Below are positions 1-11,826 of a stretch of DNA of 64,000 nucleotides, piece by piece (the stretch's first letter is position 1; each line of letters starts with the position of its first letter). Where the stretch lies: positions 61,204,359 to 61,268,358 of the forward strand of contig NC_081852.1 of assembly GCF_963259705.1 (NCBI RefSeq). The letters run 5' to 3'. This stretch comes from Myotis daubentonii. Lineage: Eukaryota; Chordata; Mammalia; Chiroptera; Vespertilionidae. The notes beneath the pieces are model-generated. The model worked only from the letters and a program-made list of their open reading frames with translations. It did no database searches and was not told where the DNA came from. The position numbers and the translations under genes were made by a program.

Positions 1-85
1 TTGAGCCTGCAACCCAGGCTCATGCCCTGACTAGGAATCGAACCATGACCTTCTGGTTCATAGGTCAAGACTCAACCACTGAATT
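1..85 (-). mobile_element. Ves SINE fragment (antisense)
   Basis: On the minus strand this reads as the tRNA-like head of a Ves SINE: a 'tcagtggttgag' A-box region, an 'accagaaggtcatgg' spacer and a B-box-like 'ggttcgattcc' region, followed by 'gggcatgagcctgggttgcaggctc'-type sequence. The pyrimidine-rich tail is missing because the window starts inside the element. The same head occurs in more than ten other places here. Confidence 0.85.
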
Positions 86-149
86 CATCCTAACTTATAT
101 TTATCTACAAAACATTCCTTCTAAGGATTCCTTCCAGCCACTGGGGTTT

Positions 150-890
150 CACTTTTCAATTGTGGTAAACCACAATAACATAGAATTTACCGTCTCCACC
201 ATTCTTAACTGTTCAGTTCAGCAGCAATAGGCACATGGTTGTGCAACCATCGCCGCCACCCACCTTTCACTTTGCAGAACTGAAACTCCCGCTGTGACAC
301 ACTAGCTCCCCAGCCTCACTGCCCGCCCCGGAAGCATCATCCCGCTCTCAGTCTCTATGCATCTGCCTGCTCCGCGGACCTCACGTGAGTGGAGTCGTGC
401 GGTATTCGTCCTTTTGTGACCGGCTCGTTTCCCTTAGCGCAGTGTCCTCGCCGTCCCTCCACTTTGTAGCCTCTGCAGAGTGTTCTTCCTTTGAAAGGCT
501 GAGCAGGACCCCATCCTGAGCATAGAGCCCGTGCTGGTACCCACTCATCCCCGGTGGGCACGTGGGCTGCTTCCACCTGTGCACTGCAGTGAGCCAGGCT
601 GCTGCAAATGCCCATTTGAGTCCCTGCTTCTGGTTCTTTCGGGCACATACCCAGGAGTGGAATGGCTGTGTGGACACGGTAGCTCTACTTTTAATTCCTG
701 AGAAGCCGCCGTACCATTTTCCACAGCAGCTGCACCATGTACGTGCCCAACAGGCATCCACAAAGCTTTCCATTGCCCCACCTTCCCACCGACACTTGCT
801 ACTTTTTTATAGTCGCCACCCTAATGGGTGTAGGGTGGTACCTGATTGTTGGGATTCTTTGTAAGGATCCCAAAAGGAGGAGAGTTGCAT
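150..890 (-). mobile_element. LINE-1 3' end, old, antisense
   Basis: The plus strand follows the antisense of mammalian L1M 3' ends in order: 'tgtggtaaaccacaataaca' (157-181), the 'gttgtgcaaccatcgcc' segment near 238, a 'gggctgcttccacctgtgc' segment near 563, 'acccaggagtggaatggctg' near 650, and 'ccaccctaatgggtgtaggg' near 817. There are many substitutions and indels, so it is an ancient copy. Two short open frames here are accidental. Confidence 0.8.
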
Positions 891-2031
891 ATTCCTAATG
901 TCCCACAGGTGAGTTCCATGAGCCTATTGATAATACACCCATGCAGACACCTCATAGCCACCACCCCTCCTCACCACGCGTGTTTGGCCCGACAGTGGAG
1001 CCGGTGTTTTCTATGGGTGCCCCGACACCCGGGGAGTGAGGGGATGGCGTGGTGACAGGCGGTAGCCTTGGCCAGATGTGAGTAGGTTAGGGAGTCAGGT
1101 GAGAAGATGCACAGGAGAAGGAGAGGGGAGAGGCCCGGAGCCCCGGTCCTCTGGAGGAAGCCCCGAGATGCCGAGGCCCCCCCAGCCCCCGCCGTGCGGA
1201 CCTGCGGAGGGTCCTCCTCACTAATCAGCACCGCGGGCCTGTGGACGCTGGAGGCCTGCTCCCAGCCCAGCCGAGCCCGCGACCTCAGCAGGTCACACGG
1301 AGCCGAACGCCGCGCCGGAAGCCGCACGCTGACAGCGGGTCAGGGAGCACATTTGCTAAATATGAACCAAGAACAGGGCCCATTAATGAGATGCTGCCCC
1401 CTGACAGACATTGCGCCAGGAAACCAGGAAGGACCGAACACAGTGATTAAGGAGAACCGGTTAACTGGGAGGTGGAGAGAGAGTCAAAAACAGTGCAGAC
1501 AACCTCCCAGAGGATGGAGTCCAGGCTCAGGGCTGCTCCACGTGTCAGCAGCCACGTCAACTCCAAAAGGCTTCTCCACAATTTCCTTGGACTTGATTCT
1601 TTTCCTCGAGGCCCAGCCACAAGTCCCGCCACACAGACAGGTTGATACCACTCCCCTGCTATTCCCCGCACTTGCCTGACCTTCCTGCATTCCTAGCATT
1701 TGGGTTGACAGCTGCCTTGTGGGCCACACCAAGGGGCCGCCTTTTATTCTGAGGGGCATGGGAAAGTCTCACAGGATCTGCGCAGAGCAAGGACAGGGTC
1801 TGACGTAGGGAGCAAAAGAGCAATGAGGGGACGGCAAACCAGACACTGTACTTGTATGCCAAGCGCTGTCACGTGATATGATGAGACCCCAGGACACCCC
1901 TCAACCCAGAGCTGAGCCTTGCTAGCACGCCCACGCATGACACAAATATACACTGACACAAGCACATGTATGCCTGTTTGCAGAAAGATGTTTGCATATG
2001 CACAACACATCCATGATCTTTATATGTAATA
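891..2031. other. Single-copy DNA, no feature recognised
   Basis: GC-rich in the first half (about 960-1350) and mixed after that. I see no repeat family, motif cluster or gene-like frame. A 190-codon open frame at 1107-1679 has proline- and arginine-rich composition typical of random GC-rich sequence. Confidence 0.5.
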
Positions 2032-2165
2032 CTAGAGACCCGGTGCATGAAATTTATGCCAGTGGGGGGGGGTGGGGGGGCCGGTACCTCAGCCTGGCCT
2101 GCACCCTCTCCAATCCAGGACCCATTGGGGGTTTTCTAACTGCCGATTTAGGCCAGATCCTCAAG
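2032..2165 (-). mobile_element. HeliBat-type Helitron 3' fragment, antisense
   Basis: Begins with CTAGAGACCCGGTGCATGAA, the reverse complement of a HeliBat 3' terminus (…GGGCCTCTAG preceded by a small hairpin). Near-palindromic 'gcatgaaatttatgc' is the hairpin. Then come a G-run, 'cctcagcctggcctgcaccctc', and 'aactgccgatttaggcc', which resembles the sub-terminal sequence of the Helitron at 27948. The 5' end is missing, and old LINE-1 sequence follows directly. Confidence 0.75.
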
Positions 2166-2169
2166 ATAA

Positions 2170-2990
2170 CGTGGTCTTTTTTTCCTTCATCCTATTAATG
2201 TGATATATTACATTGATTTTTTTTTCAGATATTGAGCCATCTTTGCATTCCAGGAGTAAATCGCACATGGTCATGGTGTAGAATCCTTTTAATATGCCGC
2301 TGAATTTGACTAACTAGTATTTTGTTGAAAACTTTTGCATCAATGTTTATAGGAAATATTGTTCTGTCATTTCCTTGTGGTGTCTTTTCCTGGCTTCGGT
2401 ATCAGGGCAATGCTGGCCTCATAGAATGAGTTAGGAAGTGTTCCTTCATCTTCTATTTTTGGGGGGAAAGTTTGGAAAGGATCGGGGTAGCTCTTCTGTG
2501 AATGTTTGGTAGAATTAACCAGTGAAGCCATTGAGTCAAAGACTTTTCTTTGTTGGGAGATTTTTGACTACTGATTAAACCTCCTTTAAAGTTTTAGGTC
2601 TATTCAGATTTTCTGGTTCTTTGTAATTTGGTCTTGGTACATTTTGTGTTTCTAGGAATTTATCCATTTCATTTGGTTATCCAGTTTTGGGTATACAATT
2701 GTTCATAGTACTCTCTGATAATCTTTTTTATTGCTGTAGAAACTATATAATACCCCATTTCTGATCTTAGTAATTTGAGTCTTCTCTTTCTTAGTCCCTC
2801 TAACTAAACATTTGTCAATTTTATTGATTATTAAGAATCAACATTTTGTCTGATTAATTTTTTCTATTGTTTTTCTATTTCTTATTTCATTTATACCTGC
2901 TCTGATCTTTATTATATTTTTTCTCTACTAGCTTTGAATTTCCTAAGCTTTTTTTAATCGTGTAATTATTTCAGACAGATATTTCTAAAG
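2170..2990 (-). mobile_element. LINE-1 ORF2 fragment, antisense
   Basis: Antisense of the LINE-1 reverse transcriptase region. Recognisable stretches are 'ttgagccatctttgcattcc' (2232-2251), 'atcagggcaatgctggcctc' (2401-2420) with 'atagaatgagttaggaag' after it, and 'tagtattttgttgaaaac'. No frame stays open, so it is a dead, truncated copy. It becomes AT-rich and hard to align after about 2750. Confidence 0.8.
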
Positions 2991-4179
2991 CTTCCTGCAT
3001 AAATTCCTTGCAAATATTTTACTGTCTTGGCGTTAACGCACACCTCATTTCCAAACCCACCTTTCTCCGAGGCTGCAGATACTTCTTCCTGCCTGATAAA
3101 TGCAAACCTCAACACCCTACTGTGTCCCGCTTGTATCAAGTGCCTTCATTTGAGGAACATTCGCAAGGCAAGCAAAGCACCTGGCTCATTCTGACTGCGG
3201 GTTTTGCTCATTCCTCTCAGTCCCCCACTTAGGTGAACAGATGCCAGCGAGAGTCTCCCCAGGACCCTCATACCCTGACTATTGCCCCCAGTTAAGTGGG
3301 TGTTGCCTCCACCAACAGGACTACGGGTACCAATGCCACTTCAGGGATTGGCATGAAGCCCCACAGGACCGGCAAACATTCTGAGATGAAATGTGTGTGA
3401 TCTGGAGACCATTTTAGACACCCCCCTCCTAAGTCTGGGCTCGCCTTCAGGGGAGCAGGCCTTCATCAGAAGTGGGCAGGCTGTCTCAGTGCCCCGTCAT
3501 CCAAAAACATGTACGTAATTATCCCAGAGTGGAAACAGTGCTTGACCTGGCTCAACATCTGCTCTGTTCCCCTGAGGACAGAGGAGGTAGAGTGAGTCCA
3601 AAGGGCAAATTTCTCAGCCCCAGCAGATCCTACTGGCAGCACATCCCCACCTACCGGCAGCCTACGGTTCTGTAATTGACACGGGTGCCTGTACCAGAGT
3701 CCAACCATGAAGCTGGGCACCCAGCATCATCTATTTCAGGAACTTGCCCTTTCGCTGCTTCCAGCGTGTTGATCAGCTCCCCAAAGTATATGCTTTTCAA
3801 CGTGCCTGCTGCTCCATGGACCAATTTCAAAGAGCTGTCCAGGCCAGGTCCAATCTGTTTAGTAACACGGAAAAAGTCATTGCTCTCTATTAAGACTCTC
3901 TGCCTTCTTGGCGCCAGCACCACATGGGTGGAGAGGGGCAGCAAATGAGATCACTGGCTTATTTCTACAAGTCACACTTACAGCCTGCTGCTTCTGCCCC
4001 AGCCTGTCACCCGCGGGACGAGTCCCCTGCCTAGGGAGTTTGGGGGGGAGGGCAGCAAGTCCTGCTCTCTGCCGATTGGCTGCTGAGCGCCCCTCCTGTC
4101 CTGACACCTGTGAGGGCGCAGTGCATGCCCTGCTGTGGTTGCTCAGGGCCCTGTGAAGGCTGACCCTCGCTAGCACGGA
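2991..4179. other. Single-copy DNA, no feature recognised
   Basis: Moderate GC. Contains a 97-codon minus-strand open frame (3651-3944) whose predicted peptide looks less biased than the other chance frames, but I cannot assign it to a family (see findings). No splice-flanked exon, repeat or RNA gene is apparent. Confidence 0.45.
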
Positions 4180-4400
4180 AGTGTGCTTAATTTACTGTGT
4201 GGCCACTTCAGTTGGATTGCGGTTGTGGCCTAAAAAGCTGGCTGTGTTTGCATGCCTTGTATTTACCGCTGGCAGATAAAAACCTCCTCCGAGGTTGGGA
4301 CTGCGGGTGCGTCTGTGAATAAATCACTAACAGCAGAGAGAGTTTCAAGCCTCATATCAGGAATAATGATGCTCAGAAACACGAAAGCACGCAGTACAGG
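4180..4400. promoter_or_regulatory. Candidate conserved non-coding element
   Basis: An AT-richer island in GC-rich surroundings. It has 'gcttaatttac' near 4183, a GATA-type AGATAA at 4274-4279, 'gtgaataaatcac' near 4315 and 'ggaataatgatgctc' near 4360. It is not a repeat I recognise. Regulatory function is inferred from composition and motifs only. Confidence 0.25.
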
Positions 4401-5599
4401 GAGATACCGCCTACCTGACAGGTGGCCCTGGTCCTCCTCCCTGCGTGCAGGCAGAGGGGACCTCCCCAACTTCACCTCCTCAGGGGAACGGTGGCGGGGC
4501 GGTGGCGGGGGGTGGGGGTGGGGGGAGCTGCAAGGCACTGTGGGAGGGACACATCAGATGGCAACCTCTGAGATGTGAACGGCTCCATCCGACAGGCCAC
4601 TGGCACACAAGTGCACCGGGCACCTGCGGGCCCTGCCCCTCAATGGCCCTGGAATGACTTCAGGAGGACAGGGCACGAAGAAAACTCCTGGCCTGTGAAA
4701 AGGACGGTGGAACGTTGGGTCCTGTATCACAGCAAAGCTTACTGCAGCTCTTCCTGTGACCTCCATGCCCCACCCTGAGGCCAGGAGGCAACTGGTCTTA
4801 AAAATGAGAGCCCAAGTGCCCTCTTCATGGGACAGTGGGCCCAGGCACATCCTCAGTTCAAACACCCCCCCAGCTCTAGGAGTCGGGGTGAGGCACTGGT
4901 GAAAGGCCGAACGCGGAGTTGCTCCTCCATCGTAACGGTCTCCATCCCTAAGGATGAGCCTCTGCGGCCCTGGGTGCCCTGAGGTTTGGGACCAGAGGTC
5001 AGAGTTGGGAGTTGAGTGGCTGACCTCAGTGCCTGGCCTCGGCCACCCCTAGCGGTCAGGGAAGGGACCGGTTTCATGGTGTTCCCAGTCCCTCTGGTTT
5101 CTCTCTGTAGGTCCAGACTCTCCCTGCTCCATTCTCTGGGTCAGGCTGGATGAGAAGAAATGTCCTGGGAAAAGTTCAACCAAGCTGTGAACATCCATTC
5201 AGAGCCCTGTGGGGTCCATGCCAACCTGGGGCAGAGGGTGGACCTGCCGCTCGGACGGGCATTCTTGTCTGTGAAGTAAGACATCCTCTAACCCAATTAC
5301 ACAACGTGAACCAATGATGATGATGATGATAACTCACGAGGGTCACCAGGGACAAAGAAAATCAAAATATACTCCAGAAGATCCAAATGGCCTCAGAAAG
5401 CTGGCATGAGCTCTCCCAGCCCTTCATGTCAAGATGGTTCCTTCCTACAGGTTTCTAGAATGTGTCCCATCACAGCCATCCTCTGGGTCAGCGTTCTCGC
5501 TTTAAGCCTCTGATTAAGGCATTTGCATACTTGAGAGAGAGGAGAACCTTTGCACAATAGAAAATCGTTAGAGTGGGTGCTTGGCTTAGCATAGGAAGG
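4401..5599. other. Single-copy DNA with minor low complexity
   Basis: Holds a G-rich stretch at about 4488-4530 and a short (GAT)5 run near 5313-5330. Nothing else is recognised. Confidence 0.5.
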
Positions 5600-5656
5600 G
5601 GATAACTTCATAAAAAATATAAATGTCTAACCACCATGCAGTACACCTGAGACTAA
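5600..5656 (+). mobile_element. LINE-1 3' tail, left half (split by Helitron)
   Basis: Matches the last part of L1M 3' ends: 'aatgtctaaccaccatgcag' then 'tacacctgagactaa'. It continues at 5924 after a Helitron insertion. Confidence 0.7.
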
Positions 5657-5923
5657 TCTATATATATAAAAGCCAAGCGACCGGAACAACCAGAACGACC
5701 AGTCACTATGATGCACACTGCAGCTGGCCAACTGGCCTGATGGGGGGCAGGGTGGTTGGCCAACCTCCCGCAGCCCCTCCACTAAGCCAGCCCGGCTCCT
5801 GATCAGCACCCCACCATGATCGGGGGTGGGGCCAGCCAGCCAACCTCCCATGTCCTCTCCCCCCTGATAGGGGCAGACCAGCCGGACCCCACCCCTGTAC
5901 AAATTCGTGCACTGGGCCTCTAG
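5657..5923 (+). mobile_element. HeliBat-type non-autonomous Helitron, complete (267 bp)
   Basis: Starts 5'-TCTATATATATAAAAGCC and ends GTGCACTGGGCCTCTAG. It therefore has the 5' TC, the 3' CTAG and a degenerate hairpin ('tacaaattcgtgca') just before the end. Insertion lies between A5656 and T5924, the A|T target used by Helitrons. Removing it restores a continuous LINE-1 tail. There is no coding capacity, so it must have been moved by helicase supplied elsewhere. Confidence 0.9.
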
Positions 5924-5985
5924 TATAAAATAATATTGAATGTTAGCTGTAATTCAAAAACTAAAAGATAAAGTGAAAAGGCAAA
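5924..5985 (+). mobile_element. LINE-1 3' tail, right half
   Basis: 'tataaaataatattgaatgt' and 'tagctgtaattcaaaaac' continue the LINE-1 end interrupted at 5656. An A/G-rich tail runs on to about 6020. Confidence 0.75.
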
Positions 5986-7580
5986 AAAATGGGGGGGGAC
6001 AAAATCGGGGGGGCAGGGGAATTAATACTTTTTTTTCTTTCTTAAAACATGAGAACACTTTTTAAAAAAAAGAAAAAAAACTGAAACTATCCACCAAGTA
6101 ATTTGCAAATAGGATGAGCTTAACGTTCACACGTATGAAACCCCCTCATCAAATTCATCTCCATATACACCAGTCCCCCAACCCCTGCCCACAGCCCCCT
6201 CCCCCACAAGAGAGAAGACAGGCATTCACATCAAATCCATTTGGAAGATACCCACCAAAAATATACGAAACTCAACGTTAGAAATAAACTCTGATTATCT
6301 TAAGATTTTTCCAGACTCACCCTTGTGGTTCCATTTGTTTTTCTTTCAAGCACTTCTGAGCTGTTGGCTCCCAGAACTACGGGAACTGTTTTATGAAACA
6401 GCCTGTGTAAGAAGGACTGTGCCCAGCAGGGGTTCACGAGACAGAGCGGGTGACCCAGAGCGAGAACGCAGCATGGTGGGGACTGCACAGCCGGCAGTAG
6501 GCCACCCCAACAGCCCCTCTGTTTTCCACGCGTGTCTGTTCACAAACCACTTCCGTGGGGTGGCCTCCTCGGGTTGACCAGTAAGCCGACATTCCGCATT
6601 TTACGTGGCATTTTAGAGGGAAGTAGCCCGCCCTTGGAAACAGAGACGTGAGCACAGACAGGGAGTCCTGGGCATGAATAGAAGCAGAGGGCTCGGAGCA
6701 AGAAGTTCTTTCCCGGTGCAAACTGCCACGCAGGGACGTCCGCCTCAGCACGGTGCCCCCGAAGGAAGGCAGGGGGCGGTCACCAGCTGCTAAGTGAGGA
6801 GAAACTGGAGGCCAAGGTCAAACCTTCATCATGTGTCTGTGAGAATTGAGAATAAACTGCTGTTCTCAAAACAAAACAAAACTTCCAAGAAAGATGATAG
6901 TGATCACTTTGTACTTTACTCTCCTGTTGGGTTGTTTGTTTTCCAGAACCATCCTAACCATCACTGCCAAACGTTCCCCGGTAGCAGGTGCTGGCCGGGG
7001 AGAGCAGTGGGGGACGCTGATGCAGGGATTTCTGAAGCTACTGGCAGGACCCTGGAGCCAGAGAGCTCTTCCTGCCCCCCATTGCCACCGGCTGTGCCCA
7101 CCAAACGTGTCACGTGGCTCCGTGGATCTGTGAGAGGCGAGGCCACGGGCCCGGCATTCAGGACCCAGGCCACCGGCTGCCTTAGGGAACCCACAGCAAC
7201 AGTGTCCTCCTCTCTCGGTGCCACACCACGTGGGAGGTTTTAAGCAGGTGCCCCCTCTGGTCTGTACAGACTCCCTCCTTTTCTTTTTGAATCATCCCCT
7301 TCGAGCCGGGGGGCGGGGGCCCAGCCAAGCCCTCAGTCACGGGAAGCTTTTGAAGACACGGCGGCGGCGGGAGGGGCACTCAGCACTTTTCAAAATTGTG
7401 TCTTTTCATTTTCCCCGTCACCCTTACCGGGGGTTTCCTGTCGCCGCTGATCCATGGGAAACGGTTGGAGCAGATGAAACACCCCCAACGCTCATCCGTT
7501 ATCCTGAGAAAAGGGACAGAGCCGCGACGGCAATGGGGCTCCTACCATCATCCGCGTGGCCGTTTGTAGAAAATCCAGAG
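5986..7580. other. Single-copy DNA, mostly featureless
   Basis: G-runs near 5991 and 6007 and an A-rich patch near 6060-6082 are simple low complexity. The rest is mixed single-copy sequence. 'aaaacaaaacaaaac' near 6868 is a short A-rich run. No gene or repeat is recognised. Confidence 0.45.
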
Positions 7581-7584
7581 ACAA

Positions 7585-7940
7585 ATCCATTTTTTAAAAA
7601 AAGTTCTCTTCCTTTAATGAGTTGAAAATATCGAATATTCAAGCCGAGGGAATACGGCCCGTGAAGCGCAGGATTGATGGTGACGCTCAAGTGGCGGCAA
7701 ATGCCCGAGCTCGCATCCGTCCTCCTGTCGCCGACTCACTCCGTCCCTGCACCCTCTCCAGCCGCCCTCCCGCCGGCCGGCGCGCGGCTCCTCATTTGTT
7801 ACCGCATGAAAGTCCCCTTAATATTTTGTATCATTTCCCATCGCAGCCGGGGAACGACACCCTCAGGAGCAACCTGTCCGCCGGGTCTGTTTCCGCCTCA
7901 CCAGCATCTTCTGCAATTTTGTGAAGTTTGAAATGAGCCG
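7585..7940. promoter_or_regulatory. Candidate conserved element with CpG-dense core
   Basis: AT-rich edges ('ccttcctttaatgagttgaa'-like near 7609, 'ccccttaatattttgtatc' near 7814) flank a CpG-dense core around 7700-7795. The mix of homeodomain-type TTAAT sites and an unmethylated-looking CpG core is typical of enhancers near developmental genes. This is inference; alignment is needed. Confidence 0.25.
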
Positions 7941-9185
7941 TCGAGGTGCTGGGAGAAGTGACAAACCGCTGATCTCAGAGCCCCTGGTTGTCACCTCCAT
8001 CTGGCCCCATCTGGCCCCGCCGGCCTCGTCGGCTAAACAGGGCTCGACCTAGAGACGGGGCCGGGCCCGTGTGAGGCTCCGGGCCACCCCTGCCCGCCAG
8101 GAGCGCACGGCCTGGGCCCCGCGGCGGGGTGGGCCGTGGGGTGCAAACACTTCAGACTCCTGGACGGAGTGTTCAGAGTCCGGGTCCTTTGAAGAATTGC
8201 GTCCGACCCAGGACACCGTACAGCACTCATCCTGGGGGAAAATAAATAAAATAAAACCAGATTCCTAGCAGCTCTTCTCAGTCCTTTTTACCGGAACTCC
8301 GCAGAACGTGTTTGCTGGTTTTGTGTGGTTTTTTTAAAGCCTATTTTGCTTAAGGTAACAGAGCGCTGGGCTCTCCTGGGACTCGGACGCTAAGTGGTTT
8401 TGCAGCGTCGCCGCTCATGCCCCGAGCGTCTCGCCAGCCAGTCTGTCTGGGGCGCTTAACGTGAGTCGCCAATGACGCGCTCAGAGGAGCCAGCACCCGC
8501 TTGTCTCCTGCTCTGTAATGCTCCGAACGTGCTGGGTGCAGGGCTGCCGTTCAGGTCACAGGCAGACGGCCCACGTGTCAGCAAAGCCACCCTCCGCAGG
8601 GCGCTTGGTGAGCGTGGCCTCCGGTTCCCGCTCTGACAAAGAATGTCAGCGGGGCTGAGGGGCCTGCGGATCCGCAGAGCAATCTTCCCCGTCCAGGGCC
8701 CCCTTTCCCGGGCCTGGCTGTCCGCGTGGCCATCGCATGTCTCCCGTCCGGGCCTTGATCCGGGGTCACGCACCCTGAGGGCTCCCGGATGCCCGGCCCT
8801 CACTGCAGAAGAGGGCCGGGGTGTGGCCTCCTGCGGGAAGTGAGAAAGAGGAAGGAGGCTGAGACCCAGCAGTGAGAGCCAGTAAGACCCAGTGATTGCC
8901 CTGCCATCCAAAGTGCAACAAGGACTCAAACCAGAAAAATAAAAGAAATGCCTCGTTCTTTCCTACAGAAATGCTGCCGGTGCCAGATGTTAACAGGAAA
9001 ACAAATAACCAAATAGCAGGTTTGGTTGTGTGCGTTTTTAAATGACACAATGAACCAAAGAGCATGGAAACGGCCCGGTTTTCTTCCCCTCCGCCAGACC
9101 TACCCCGTAATTTACTGGACCTGCTGTTAGAAAGGGGAGAAAAGTGGGAAAAGAAGGACAGGCCTCCGCTATGGAGACCCCCATA
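7941..9185. other. GC-rich single-copy DNA
   Basis: Several CpG-rich patches (for example 8030-8130, 8380-8470 and 8640-8830) without a clear island boundary. A 157-codon minus-strand frame (8456-8929) has the biased composition expected by chance at this GC level. No repeat is recognised. Confidence 0.45.
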
Positions 9186-9189
9186 AAGC

Positions 9190-9575
9190 ACGCAAGATCA
9201 CAAGAACATAAAACACATCCGAATAAATCTGTCAGCCGCTGTATTTACTTCTTTGTCCCTCTCCTGCCGGCTGGCGGCCATAAATCCCGGGCGGAGGAGG
9301 GAGGTGGCAAGCACAGGTAACACATCCCCAGGTTCCAGGCATAAATATGGAGCCGGGTGCCAGACAAGCCGCCCATCACACACCCGCCTCTCGGATAAGT
9401 TAATACGCCCTCATTGCGTGAGGCCCAGGCGAAGCTGGCATTTGAATCATTTATGGCTGGAGGGGCGGCCATGGCAGCAGCCTTATTTCCTTCTGGAAAA
9501 GAACCCACACGTCTTTATAAGGAGGGAGTGTCGTTGACGGCGCTCGGAGCTCTTCCGTCTCGGCCATAAACCTTG
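9190..9575. promoter_or_regulatory. Candidate enhancer with repeated TTTAT/ATAAA motifs
   Basis: Five motifs of the posterior-HOX/CDX type lie within 300 bp: CCATAAA 9278-9284, ATAAATATGG 9341-9350, ATTTATGG 9449-9456, TTTATAA 9514-9520 and CCATAAA 9564-9570. TTAATACGCCC occurs near 9400 and 'ggataagtta' near 9393. The island sits in GC-rich DNA and is not a known repeat. Binding is not shown by sequence alone. Confidence 0.3.
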
Positions 9576-11600
9576 TGTGTGGGAGCCGGGCCACCCAGCC
9601 CAGGAGGAGTGACTGCCCGGCAGGTCCAGCTGGAGCACCCGCCGTCCCTGCGCTGGGAGGTGGGGTCCTTCTCACCCAGATCCTGGCTGCCGCCAGCAAC
9701 GCTTGGCGTCACACCACCCGAAGCCCCTGTGACCACATGGGGGCTCTCCCTGTGCCCCCGGGTCTGTGCCCAGAGCTCCCTCTCTTCTCATATAAAGATG
9801 CCAGCCATTGAAGTAGGACCACCCAACCCAGCACACCCTTTGTCCAAATAAGGTCGCATGCTCAGCCTGGGGGGCAGAGGGTTTGACTATGTCATTAGTG
9901 GGGGAAACACCGCCATCCTGACAGCTGGGCTGGGTGTCCCAGAGCCCCTGACCCAGACCTGACCTCGGCCTCCCTCCCGCGTACCTGTTCCATTTCCGTC
10001 CTCTCCTCCCTGGGCAAGGACAGGCCAACCACCAAGAACTGGGCGTCGGTTCTGACCCCCACCTCCCTTGCTGCACGTAGCCACCAAGTCACTGCGGTCC
10101 CTCACTCCCTCCATTCCCGCTGCCCACCCCTGGTTCGAACCCGGCACCTCTCCCCAAGCTACCAGCCTCCCCTCCGGCCTCCCTCCAGGCCCGCTCCTTC
10201 CACCCCTGCAGGCTGAGCCTCTCGCTGAACCTGGATCTGACCTTGTCACTTCCCCGAGGAGTGCCGTCCACGATCCCCATGATGACCAGGCCCCGCCATG
10301 GTTTCCAAGTCCAGGCCGCCCTGCCCGGCCCCGGCCGCTCTGGACCGTCCTCCATGGCTGCACTTCCTCGCATTCGATTCCCCAGGCAGGCGGTGCCTCT
10401 CAGGCCGGCACCTTCTTACCTCCCAGGCTCCACCTTGGACATGGCCGCCTGGGAACCTCCCTCCCCACGCAGAGCAGCGCAGGCCTCTTTCCACGCGGCT
10501 GGCAGAGCACCAGGGAGCCGCTCCCGCACCAGCTCAACCGCCCACTGGGCTTGCCCGCTGCTGCTCAGAGCAGCTCACTGTGTCGCAGGCGACGTAACAA
10601 TGGGAAGTGATGTCACCCATCACAGGACCCGGGGCCTGGGCAGTGCTGGGCCCCCCCGTGGCCGGGAGGGGCAGGGAACAGCGGGTGAGTGAGCCCAGTG
10701 CAGTGGTGATCACAAACTCGTGGACCAGGAGGTGCCGGTGGGAGAAGCTGTCCACACGCGGACATCTGCACCCCCACCTCCGCCCTCCGCGCGAGCTTAG
10801 GAAACGCACTCGGGGCCTCTGACCTCGGTGCTGGGAGGAGGGAAAACCAGCGCCTCTCACCTCGCCGTGCGCGTGTCCTCAGAACCCCATCAGGTCTCGG
10901 TCCCAGAGCAAATGCGTTCCCTTAAACCGTCCAAGCAGACGATGGTGATAAACACACACACAGCTCACAACACAGAGCGCCCGCGGTGCACGCTCTCACA
11001 GGTGTCCGCACGCACGTGTGGGGAGCAAAGCAGCAGGAGGCAGCGGCGGGGAATGGCGCATCAGAAGAGAAAGAGAAATCCCCAAAGTGCAGACTGTGGG
11101 ACCCAGAAAGATCCGGAGCAAAGTGGAAGCCAGAGAGGAGGTGGCCTGGCCAGGTCACGAAAGGCTCCCGAGATAACGGGCTCCACGCTTCTCCCGGGGA
11201 AACAGCGGGCCTCGTGCCAGCGCAGGCCGCACAGGCCAGCCGTTCCCGGGGACCTGCCTGTGAGCCCTCCCTGGCCCCGCCCTTCCCCAGCCCCTGCCTG
11301 GAGGCCCAGCAGAAGGGAAGTTAGAGGGTGCGCGCCATGGCCTTAACCGTCGGCACTTGTTAGCAGTTGGAGAAGAAGAAATAGCTCACGGGGGCCTGCC
11401 ACCCTTCAGCCCCTCCTGTCGCGCAGAGATGCCACCGTGAGGCCACTGTGCCCTGGGCCTGGGCGCCTGGCACCACCCCCTGCCCACAACAGGCTGGCCA
11501 CGCAAGAGCAAAGCTCCCTCCAGGGAGAGGCGGCGTCTTCCATCCCCAACGTAACGGAAGCAGCAGGCAAGCCAGCCAACACCCTCCCTGCTGCTTCACC
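9576..11600. other. GC-rich single-copy DNA
   Basis: C-rich on the plus strand, with long chance frames (such as 10068-10610 and 10828-11346) that lack any family signature. I see no repeat, RNA gene or motif cluster. Confidence 0.45.
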
Positions 11601-11604
11601 TCAT

Positions 11605-11826
11605 TTATTTTTTTAAAATTATATTTGTATTGATTTCAGAGAGGAAGGGAGAGGGAGAGAGAGATGGAAATATCAACGACGAGAGAGAATCATGGATCGG
11701 CTGCCTCTTGCACGCCCCACACTGGGGATCGAGCTCACAACCCGGGCCTGTGGCCTGACCAGGAATGGGCCCATGACTTTCTGGTTCATAGGTTGATGCT
11801 CAACCACTGAGCCACGCCGGCCGGGC
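11605..11826 (-). mobile_element. Ves SINE, full length, antisense
   Basis: Read on the minus strand: GGCCCGGCCGGCGTGGCTCA head, 'tcagtggttgagc' A box, 'gggttgtgagctcgatcccc' middle, 'gattctctctcgtcgttgat' and a CT-rich tail ending in AT-rich sequence. Flanks 'tgcttcacctcattta' (left) and 'tgcttctcattta' (right) look like a target-site duplication with a 3-base difference. There is no coding content. Confidence 0.92.
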
